From positions 110,810 through 174,809 of the forward strand of contig NZ_JXYA01000004.1 of NCBI RefSeq assembly GCF_000967655.1: a stretch of DNA of 64,000 bases. Direction: 5' to 3'. This stretch comes from Pseudoalteromonas rubra. Lineage in GTDB: Bacteria > Pseudomonadota > Gammaproteobacteria > Enterobacterales > Alteromonadaceae. The translations under genes and the position numbers were made by a program. The notes beneath the pieces are model-generated. The model saw nothing but the letters and a program-made list of their open reading frames with translations, did no database searches and was not told the DNA's origin. How positions within the stretch are numbered: the stretch's first letter is position 1; every line of letters starts with the position of its first letter. Positions 10,014 to 17,148 of the stretch are shown here, in pieces.

Positions 10014-10028
10014 TGATTATTATTCTCA
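10014..10028 (+). promoter_or_regulatory. Fur-like box upstream of the bfr operon
   Basis: TGATTATTATTCTCA matches the 7-1-7 Fur consensus at 12 of 14 defined positions. It lies about 35 bases upstream of the bfr -35 hexamer, not over it, a position more suited to activation or anti-repression than to simple repression. Confidence 0.6.
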
Positions 10029-10172
10029 TTTCAGTTCAGTTTTTGGACTTTAAATAGCAATCAGATGCAATAGGCGAGCGGCAGAGCTGATCCTGCCTGC
10101 TGGGAGAGGGGACGGTATTATAGTGCGCCCGGTCATCATTATAAATCGCGCATAATCGCTACGACATCAGCT

Positions 10173-10192
10173 GAACCCTGTATATTGGGTTC
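10173..10192 (+). promoter_or_regulatory. Candidate operator: inverted repeat GAACCC-N8-GGGTTC
   Basis: A perfect 6-base inverted repeat (10173-10178 and 10187-10192) lies 67 bases before the alkylation-repair gene. The segment TATATTGGGTTC (10181-10192) recurs with one change at 10225-10236, giving a third half-site 44 bases on, near the likely promoter. This may be the binding site of the Ada-type regulator encoded next to it. Inference only. Confidence 0.35.
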
Positions 10193-10258
10193 CGAATATG
10201 GCCAGTATCTGGGCCTATTTGGTTTATACTGGGTTCGGGTCACACACAAGAGTAAAGT

Positions 10259-11617
10259 ATGTTTACCTCAGAAGTTTGCGAAAAGGCACGAAAAAGCAGA
10301 GATGCGCGGTTTGATGGGTTATTTTATGTGGCGGTGAAAAGCACCGGCATTTACTGTCGCCCAATTTGCCCTGCACCGGCGGCAAAAGAACACAACGTAG
10401 TGTATTATCAGCACGGGCATTCGGCTGCCCAGGCTGGCTTCAGGCCTTGTATTCGTTGCCGGCCAGATAGTGCACCAGGCAGTTATGCCTGGCTGGGCAC
10501 GCAAACCACGGCGGTTCGGGCAAAGCGCATGATAGACAATGGCTTTCTAAGCAGTGCCTGTGTTGAGCAGCTGGCCGACAAACTGGGGATCACGGCACGT
10601 TATCTGGGAAAACTATTTCAGCAGTATTATGGCATAGCGCCTAAACAATATGCTTTGTTCAAACAGTGCGATCTGGCCAAGCAATTGTTGCAGCAAACGG
10701 CCTTGCCGGTAACTCAGGTTGCCTATGCCTGTGGGTTTAACTCTCAGCGCCGTTTTAACGACGCATTCAGCCGGCTATATCAGATAACACCATCCAGTTT
10801 ACGTCGCGGGGCAGAGGCTAATCGCCAGATTGAGTTGATGATGGCGTTTCGCCCGCCTTACAACTGGCATTTGCTTAGGGAATTTTTAGCACACCGACTG
10901 GTTAGGGGACTGGAATGGTTAGACGACACCAGCTACGGTCGTAACTTTACGCTGGGCGAGTATCAGGGGCGTTTTAGCGCGTACTTTGAAGGCGAGCAGA
11001 ATCGTTTCAGAGTATTGATTGAAATGAATGACCTGAAAGGTTTGCCTCTGGTGGTGAGTAATATTCGCCGCATTTTAGACCTGGATGCAGACGCCGTGTT
11101 TATCAATGCACATTTGCAGCAGCATTGCGATGGGATAGTGCTGCAAGAGGGGCTCAGGTTACCTGGGATCTGGACACCGTTTGAGGCCGGCATACGTGCC
11201 ATACTCGGGCAGCAAATCAGCGTGGTGGCGGCTAAGAACCTGATGATCCAGCTGGTTGAAGCACTGGGTGAGCCACTGCAAGATGGCACCTATCAGTTTC
11301 CCGGTCCTGCTGCGATAGCGGCATCTGAGCTGGCTTTTTTTAAAATGCCTGAGCGTCGTAAACAGGCTATCATCGCGCTGGCACAGCATTATGTGAATGC
11401 GCCGGATTGCGCCCCTGAGTCCTGGCTGGCAATCAAAGGCATAGGCCCCTGGACTGTCGATTACGCCAAAATGCGCGGCCTGAGCGCGCCGGATATTTAT
11501 CTGGGTGGTGATTTGGGCGTGCAAAAAGCGATTGATAAGGTCGGACAGATAGATGAACCCGGCTGTGCCCCATTCAGAAGTTATCTGACTTTTCATTTAT
11601 GGCAACAACTGGCATAG
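10259..11617 (+). CDS. Ada-type methylphosphotriester sensor / AraC HTH / AlkA 3-methyladenine glycosylase fusion
   Basis: 452 residues in three parts. Residues 1-80 are the Ada zinc domain with C33 and C37 (IYCRPICP) and C64 and C67 (FRPCIRC); in Ada the first of these accepts methyl groups from DNA phosphotriesters. Residues ~85-190 are an AraC-type helix-turn-helix region. Residues ~195-452 are an AlkA-like glycosylase with the helix-hairpin-helix (IKGIGPWTVDYA) and likely catalytic D418 in GGDLGV. The protein should sense methylation, activate its own operon and excise alkylated bases. The methyltransferase that Ada normally carries at its C-terminus is the separate next gene, 27 bases on. 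Confidence 0.9.
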   Translation: MFTSEVCEKARKSRDARFDGLFYVAVKSTGIYCRPICPAPAAKEHNVVYYQHGHSAAQAGFRPCIRCRPDSAPGSYAWLGTQTTAVRAKRMIDNGFLSSACVEQLADKLGITARYLGKLFQQYYGIAPKQYALFKQCDLAKQLLQQTALPVTQVAYACGFNSQRRFNDAFSRLYQITPSSLRRGAEANRQIELMMAFRPPYNWHLLREFLAHRLVRGLEWLDDTSYGRNFTLGEYQGRFSAYFEGEQNRFRVLIEMNDLKGLPLVVSNIRRILDLDADAVFINAHLQQHCDGIVLQEGLRLPGIWTPFEAGIRAILGQQISVVAAKNLMIQLVEALGEPLQDGTYQFPGPAAIAASELAFFKMPERRKQAIIALAQHYVNAPDCAPESWLAIKGIGPWTVDYAKMRGLSAPDIYLGGDLGVQKAIDKVGQIDEPGCAPFRSYLTFHLWQQLA

Positions 11618-11644
11618 ACACGTATTCATGCAAAGGAGTAAATT

Positions 11645-12109
11645 ATGAAAATTCAAACTGTTTTGGCAAGTCCCGTTGGCGATATAACCATACAGGCAAG
11701 CGATAAAGGGCTAAGTTATGTGGGTTTTGCGCCGAAATCTCAGTACCCAGAGGGGAGCAATACACACCTGCAACGTGCCTGCGCGCAATTGACGGAGTAC
11801 TTTGACGGACAACGGACGAGTTTTGATGTGGCACTGGACACGCAGGGGACACCTTTTCAGCAATCGGTTTGGCAGTTATTGTGCCAGATCCCGTTTGGTG
11901 AGACGAACACCTACGGCTGGATGGCAAATATGCTCAATAATCCGAAGGCCGTAAGGGCGGTTGGCTCTGCCAATGGTCAAAACCCAATCAGCATTATCGT
12001 CCCTTGTCATCGTATAATTGGTGCAAACGGCAAGCTGACAGGCTATGCAGGCGGGTTGGCGAGAAAGTCCTGGCTGTTAGCCCATGAAGGGATAAAAATT
12101 ACCCACTAA
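11645..12109 (+). CDS. ogt: Methylated-DNA-[protein]-cysteine S-methyltransferase
   Basis: 154 residues. The active-site motif PCHRIIG holds the acceptor C121, which takes methyl groups from O6-methylguanine in a suicide reaction. It is preceded by the usual winged-helix region (FQQSVWQLLCQIPFGETNTY) and followed by GYAGGLARKSWLLAHEG. AGGAG at 11634-11638 is a good ribosome site. It follows the Ada/AlkA fusion with a 27-base gap, so the two form an alkylation-damage operon together supplying all Ada functions. Confidence 0.95.
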   Translation: MKIQTVLASPVGDITIQASDKGLSYVGFAPKSQYPEGSNTHLQRACAQLTEYFDGQRTSFDVALDTQGTPFQQSVWQLLCQIPFGETNTYGWMANMLNNPKAVRAVGSANGQNPISIIVPCHRIIGANGKLTGYAGGLARKSWLLAHEGIKITH

Positions 12110-12181
12110 TGTTGGCTCATCATAGCCAAGCCTCCGGGTGGGTTATATAATAAGATAAAGCCCGACTAAAAGTCTGTTTTA

Positions 12182-13012
12182 ATGCGATTTACTCTTATCT
12201 CTTTGATGTTTTTGCTGGCCTGCTGCCAGGTGGCCGCAAAAGTGTCTGTCAGACTGTGTTACGAAGACAAACATATCCCCCCTTTTTTCCTGGGTAACGG
12301 ACTGGATGTGCCACAGGAAAATCCCGGGGCAACCATCGAAATTTTAAGGCAGCTCGAAACTCAGGTCGACGACGTACAGTTTCAGTTTGTGCGCAAACCC
12401 TGGCAGCGCTGCCTGTATGAAATTAAACGCAATCGAGTGGATGCGGTTATCGCCAGCTATCGACCGTCGCGCCAGGATTTTCTTGCTTATCCTTTGAATG
12501 ACGATGGCTCACCCGATACACTGAGCTCTATTAGTCGACTGGGTACGTGCCTGGTGGGGATGAGTCAGTTACAAAACGCCATTGCCGAGCAGGTTTACCC
12601 TATCAATTTGGCAGTGCCAAGAGGCTATTCGGTGGCCGAATCGGTAGGCAGCGACAAATACACTATCCTGAATACCGACTCTCAGAGCGATGCCTTTGAG
12701 CTGGTCCTTAAGGGCAAAGTCCACGGCACCTTTGGGCTATGCCAGGTAGATGGTAAAGCGGTTGCTGCGTTTCCCTATCGCAGGCAGCTTAAAGCGGTAT
12801 ATCCGCCGCTCGACATCAGCTTTGGTTATCTGACATTTTCTAAACAATTCAGAGCATTGCATGCTCCCACCGCACAGGCCTTGTGGTCTTCTTTAAGTAC
12901 CACTGAGCTGCACCATATTTATATCGCTTACATTAACCGGCAAAGCTATCCGGGAGATGCTCAGGATAGTAGCAGACTTCCCGCGCAGGCACCCTGGCAG
13001 GTATTTGACTAG
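12182..13012 (+). CDS. Periplasmic solute-binding protein, family 3-like (orphan)
   Basis: 276 residues with a cleavable signal peptide (about residues 1-19). The remainder resembles the amino-acid-type binding fold of SBP_bac_3 proteins ([14 protein letters not shown] at the start, the [13 protein letters not shown] segment in the middle). No permease or ATPase gene adjoins it, so it may work with a distant ABC transporter or act on its own as a ligand sensor. The ligand is not predictable. A TATAAT-like hexamer lies at 12146-12151 without a convincing -35 element. Confidence 0.7.
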   Translation: MRFTLISLMFLLACCQVAAKVSVRLCYEDKHIPPFFLGNGLDVPQENPGATIEILRQLETQVDDVQFQFVRKPWQRCLYEIKRNRVDAVIASYRPSRQDFLAYPLNDDGSPDTLSSISRLGTCLVGMSQLQNAIAEQVYPINLAVPRGYSVAESVGSDKYTILNTDSQSDAFELVLKGKVHGTFGLCQVDGKAVAAFPYRRQLKAVYPPLDISFGYLTFSKQFRALHAPTAQALWSSLSTTELHHIYIAYINRQSYPGDAQDSSRLPAQAPWQVFD

Positions 13013-13074
13013 GCTGGCTTATTCGACTTAGTTTGGGTAGACTATCGCGAATTTTTTTAGCGGCTGATCAGCAC

Positions 13075-13656
13075 ATGGCGCAATTATATTTTTATTATTC
13101 AGCAATGAATGCGGGTAAATCTACCACTTTGTTGCAATCTGCATTTAATTATCGCGAACGGGGCATGAACCCGTTTATTCTCACTGCTGCGTTGGATGAT
13201 CGCGCCGGAGTTGGCAAAGTAGCATCGCGGATCGGGCTTGAAGCCGATGCGCATACGTATGAGAGCACAACAGACTTGTTAAGTCTGATTAATCAGTGTC
13301 ATGACAAGCAATCTCTGGATTGTATTCTGGTCGATGAGAGCCAGTTTCTGAACAAGCAGCAGGTTTCACAGTTAACCGATGTGGTCGATTTGTTGGGGAT
13401 CCCGGTACTGTGTTACGGGCTCAGAACCGATTTTCGCGGCGAACTGTTCGAAGGCGCACAGTATCTGCTGGCCTGGGCAGACAAGCTGATTGAGCTGAAA
13501 ACGGTTTGTCACTGTGGTCGCAAGGCCAACCACGTATTAAGGCTGGACGTAACAGGGCGAGCGATTGCAGACGGTGCGCAGGTCGAAATTGGGGGTAACG
13601 ACCGCTATGTTTCGGTATGCAGAAAACACTATAAAGCAGAGCTCAATAAACTCTGA
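13075..13656 (+). CDS. tdk: Thymidine kinase
   Basis: 193 residues from the ATG at 13075, which matches the conserved N-terminus of the family ([17 protein letters not shown]); a TTG 42 bases upstream in the same frame is less likely. The P-loop is NAGKST (G14, K15, S16), the DExQF motif is VDESQF, and the C-terminal zinc site is formed by CHCG and a later Cys-x-x-x-His. The enzyme phosphorylates thymidine (and deoxyuridine) in pyrimidine salvage. Elsewhere in the window cdd and udp serve the same pathway. Confidence 0.95.
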   Translation: MAQLYFYYSAMNAGKSTTLLQSAFNYRERGMNPFILTAALDDRAGVGKVASRIGLEADAHTYESTTDLLSLINQCHDKQSLDCILVDESQFLNKQQVSQLTDVVDLLGIPVLCYGLRTDFRGELFEGAQYLLAWADKLIELKTVCHCGRKANHVLRLDVTGRAIADGAQVEIGGNDRYVSVCRKHYKAELNKL

Positions 13657-13685
13657 ACTCTGCCTGTGAGCACCCTTTAAATTAG

Positions 13686-14552
13686 CTAAAAGCGCCAGGC
13701 GATAAAACGGCTGGTCTTTTGGCCCTGTTGCATATCAATCACTTTGATATCACGCGCTTTGGTCTTTTGCATGGCTTGTTGCAACGCGGGCAGGTTATCT
13801 TTTTTAGAGACCAGCGAGGTAAACCAGCCAACCTGCTCTGCAAAGTCCTGGCTTTCGTCAATCATAGATTTAATGAAGGCCAGCTCACCACCCGGGCACC
13901 AGAGTTCCGGGGCATGACCACCAAAATTCAACTTCTCGGGTCGTTGTGACTTGCCCAGGTTACGCCACTTTCGCGCTGTACCGGCTTGCGCTGCCTCTGC
14001 ACTTTCGTGGAAAGGTGGGTTACACATAGTCAGGTGATAACTGTCTTTTGCCCCTATGATGCCACTGAAAATGGCGTGCTGATCCTTTTGTTGCCTGATT
14101 TTGATCCCCAGCCCATTGGCTTTAGCCAGCGTTTGCGCCACAGACACAGCCATAGGATTAATATCTGAGCCGGTAAACTGCCAGCCATATTCAGCCTGAC
14201 CTATCAGCGGGTAGATCAGGTTGGCGCCGGTTCCTATGTCGAGACAGCGGATCTGCTTGCCGGTGGGGATTTCGCCCTGATTGTCCTCGGCAAGTAAGTC
14301 CGCCAGGGCGTGAATATAGTCGGCGCGCCCGGGTACTGGCGGGCACAAAAATGGCTCAGGCAGTTGCCAGAACTGCACGCCATAGTCGCTGGCAAGAAGT
14401 GCCTGATTCAGTGCCACGACCGCATTTCGGTCGCTAAAGTCTATGGTGTCATGACCATGAGGGTTCTTATGTAAGTGCTGCTTTAAGGCCGGGTTTGCCT
14501 GGCAAAGCCGGGCAAAGTCATAGCCTTGTAGGTGTTTGTTTCTGGGATGCAT
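13686..14552 (-). CDS. rlmF: 23S rRNA (adenine(1618)-N(6))-methyltransferase
   Basis: 288 residues. It begins with the family's N-terminal MHPRNKHLQGYDF, has an SAM-binding DIGTGAN (residues 105-111) and the N6-adenine methyltransferase motif NPPF (178-181). It methylates A1618 of 23S rRNA. It is convergent with tdk, with only 29 bases between stop codons. Confidence 0.93.
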   Translation of the reverse strand: MHPRNKHLQGYDFARLCQANPALKQHLHKNPHGHDTIDFSDRNAVVALNQALLASDYGVQFWQLPEPFLCPPVPGRADYIHALADLLAEDNQGEIPTGKQIRCLDIGTGANLIYPLIGQAEYGWQFTGSDINPMAVSVAQTLAKANGLGIKIRQQKDQHAIFSGIIGAKDSYHLTMCNPPFHESAEAAQAGTARKWRNLGKSQRPEKLNFGGHAPELWCPGGELAFIKSMIDESQDFAEQVGWFTSLVSKKDNLPALQQAMQKTKARDIKVIDMQQGQKTSRFIAWRF

Positions 14553-14686
14553 CGGATGACTATTTACTTACTTCATTGATACGCCATTATATCTAAATTA
14601 TTCGCTTTGCGCTGTGCCTTTATCGGTATTGACGGGGTGGGCAAACTTGCGATGGCCATTACTGGCTGGTACGATGAGTTTAAAAA

Positions 14687-15619
14687 ATGACTCTATACTT
14701 TGACATGATCAAGCAAAACTCTCTCTATGTGCCGGTTGGTGAAGGCCACCAGCTTCACCTGCGTCATATTTACCATGGGCAACATTCAGGTCCGGCTGTG
14801 CTGTTCATACATGGGGCTGTTGAAAACGGCAAGATATTTTATACCCAGAGCAATAAAGGGTTAGCGCCTTTTTTAGCCAGTCAGGGCTATCAATGTTTTG
14901 TGGCCGATTTACGTGGCAGAGGGGACAGCAAACCTGCCATCAGTAAAGGGGATACACATGGTCAAACTGAGTCGATTGTTGAGGACATTCCCGCTATTTT
15001 GCAGTTTATAACGGCTAAAACGGGTAATCGTCCTCAGTTTTGGGTTGCGCATTCATGGGGCGGGGTGCTGCTAAACAGTGTCTTTGCCAGGTTTCCCAAC
15101 GAAATAGAGCATGTCAGTGCCTGTGTATACTTTGGTACAAAACGCAGCCTCTATAATCGTCATCCGGAGAAGCTGCTTAAAGCCAACCTCATCTGGTATA
15201 CCCTGGCGTTCTGGCAGGTTAATAAGCATGGTTACCTGCCTGCCAAGCGGCTAAAGTGGGGCTCAGACAATGAAACGCGTAAGTCTCATGCGCAGAGTGT
15301 TCAATGGGCAAAGCGCCTGCCGTGGGTAGACAGCGATGATGGTTTCGATTACGCCGCCGCGCTCAAAGACCGAGCTTTGCCACCCACCTTACATATCGCC
15401 GGAGTCAAAGACAAAGCGCTGGCGCAGCCAATTGATATCAAAAAGTTTATGGCTGAGTCGGGTACCGGCATTCAGGAAATTGTCGTCTATGGCAGGCGCT
15501 ATGGACATCAGCATGATTATGACCACATCAATATGTTAACTCACAGCGCGGCAAGGCACGACCAGTTTTCTGACATACTGGCCTGGTTCGAGCGGTTCGG
15601 GCAGGTCCCGTCAGTGTGA
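14687..15619 (+). CDS. Alpha/beta hydrolase
   Basis: 310 residues with the alpha/beta-hydrolase landmarks: an oxyanion-hole region FIHGAVENG (residues 40-48), the nucleophile elbow AHSWGG with S123, a probable acid in the IAGVKDKAL segment and a His in YDHINM near the C-terminus. No signal peptide, so cytoplasmic. The substrate cannot be named. A second in-frame ATG lies 18 bases on (14705). Its last 9 bases overlap the convergent sulfotransferase gene. Confidence 0.85.
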   Translation: MTLYFDMIKQNSLYVPVGEGHQLHLRHIYHGQHSGPAVLFIHGAVENGKIFYTQSNKGLAPFLASQGYQCFVADLRGRGDSKPAISKGDTHGQTESIVEDIPAILQFITAKTGNRPQFWVAHSWGGVLLNSVFARFPNEIEHVSACVYFGTKRSLYNRHPEKLLKANLIWYTLAFWQVNKHGYLPAKRLKWGSDNETRKSHAQSVQWAKRLPWVDSDDGFDYAAALKDRALPPTLHIAGVKDKALAQPIDIKKFMAESGTGIQEIVVYGRRYGHQHDYDHINMLTHSAARHDQFSDILAWFERFGQVPSV

Positions 15620-17056
15620 GTCGGGCGAAGCCAGCTCTTTGGTGATCTGCGCCTCAAATTTTTTCCAGTTTACCAGCGGGGCTGTGTTAAGTGGTTTACG
15701 CACCTGTGCTTTGCTCAGGGTAGATACCACTTTGTGGCTCTTATAAAACTCCATACACTCCGGCTCGTATTTTTGGTACATAAAGTTGAGTGCCTTGCGG
15801 ATCTCCCGCTCGGGCTCCTCAAGGAGCTTTTCGTAGCTCATTGTATGGATATTACGTGGCAACATGGCTTTAAAGTGTGCCATTACATCGTCTGTCATGT
15901 CGCTGTAGAGCTGGTATTCCTGCAAAGAGCAAAAATAGGGCTCATCTTCGGCAAAATGGTTGCTATATACTGACCAGGCATTGGGCATAAACTCCCGGGT
16001 CATATGGATAAAGCGCGCATCGGGGAACAGTTTGTAGATAAGGCCAATATTTTGGAAATTAGCCGGCAGCTTGTTGATCACAGCTTCTTCTGCAACGCGA
16101 TGCCGTTTTATTTCATCGACGTATAAGTTACGGCAATGATCCAGCATAGAGGTACTGAGTGTTTTGGTACAATCCGGGAATGGTGCTTCGTTGCGCATAC
16201 TCAGGTAGGGCACAATATCGTCGCTGATCACTGTGCTTTCGCCCATAGAGCCGACCTGAGAATGTTGGATCAGCATTTGTTCCAGCAAGGTCGAACCTGT
16301 GCGGGGCAGGCCAACGATAAACACGGGTGTAAAGGTGGCTTTGACCTTGTCTGCGGGCTTGGCAAAGTACGCTTCGTTAAAGCTGCTTTTTAAATAGTCG
16401 AAGAAAGGTTGCATGGCTGAGGTGTGGAAATCACAAAGCGCATGCTGAGCAGAATTTGCCTGCTGATAATGACTAAAAGCGGCATCTATATTTGCCAGCT
16501 TCTCGTGGGCGTTTGCTTTGGCATAATGAGTAACAATGTGCAGCCTGGGGTTTTCCAGGTCGGCATCAAGTGTATCGAGTAACGCCAGATACTCATTAAG
16601 TTTGTCGCCTTCGGTAAGCTTGATCAATTCATGGATCATAAACACAGTGATACCAGAATGTGGGCAGGCAAGGCCAGCTTCAAACACATTGCGTGCGTTA
16701 TCAATAAAGCCGTAGTCGAGGTAAAACTGACCTAAATGATAGTGGGCCTGAGCATTATGCCGGGCAACACTGAGGGTGTATTCAAGTACGGTTTTGGCAT
16801 CAACGGGAGAGCCAACGGCGACAAACGCATCGGCCAGCGCATAGAGGGGATCGAGCATTTTAGGAAGATGCTCACAGGCGCGTTTGAGATAATAAATGGC
16901 GTTGTCATACTGTTCAAGGCGCATACAGATCCTGCCAAGGCCAAACAGGGCTTTGCCGTTTTTTGGGTTCTGTTTAAGGACTTGCTTGAACATAAACTCG
17001 GCTTCGCGTAGCCGGTTTTCTTGGAGTAACTCTGAGGCTCTTTCTAGCAGTAACAT
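15611..17056 (-). CDS. TPR-repeat sulfotransferase family protein
   Basis: 481 residues. The first ~220 carry about five tetratricopeptide repeats. The C-terminal part is a sulfotransferase-like domain beginning with the PAPS-binding loop VGLPRTGSTLLEQML (PRTGST at 251-256). No signal peptide. It lies downstream of a TonB-dependent receptor on the same strand, separated by a strong terminator (17094-17126), so it may be reached by read-through or have its own promoter. The acceptor is unknown. Confidence 0.85.
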   Translation of the reverse strand: MLLLERASELLQENRLREAEFMFKQVLKQNPKNGKALFGLGRICMRLEQYDNAIYYLKRACEHLPKMLDPLYALADAFVAVGSPVDAKTVLEYTLSVARHNAQAHYHLGQFYLDYGFIDNARNVFEAGLACPHSGITVFMIHELIKLTEGDKLNEYLALLDTLDADLENPRLHIVTHYAKANAHEKLANIDAAFSHYQQANSAQHALCDFHTSAMQPFFDYLKSSFNEAYFAKPADKVKATFTPVFIVGLPRTGSTLLEQMLIQHSQVGSMGESTVISDDIVPYLSMRNEAPFPDCTKTLSTSMLDHCRNLYVDEIKRHRVAEEAVINKLPANFQNIGLIYKLFPDARFIHMTREFMPNAWSVYSNHFAEDEPYFCSLQEYQLYSDMTDDVMAHFKAMLPRNIHTMSYEKLLEEPEREIRKALNFMYQKYEPECMEFYKSHKVVSTLSKAQVRKPLNTAPLVNWKKFEAQITKELASPDSH

Positions 17057-17093
17057 ATGGTTTTAAAGCAGTTTTGATACATGATAAAAATAA

Positions 17094-17126
17094 AAAGGGG
17101 AAATAGCTATAGCTACTTCCCCCTTT
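17094..17126 (-). terminator. Intrinsic terminator after the TonB receptor gene
   Basis: A long stem (about 16 pairs with one bulge and one mismatch) followed on the minus strand by a T-rich run (17083-17096 complement). It starts 22 bases past the receptor stop. Confidence 0.85.
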
Positions 17127-17148
17127 GTTTCTGGGTTACAGTAAATCT

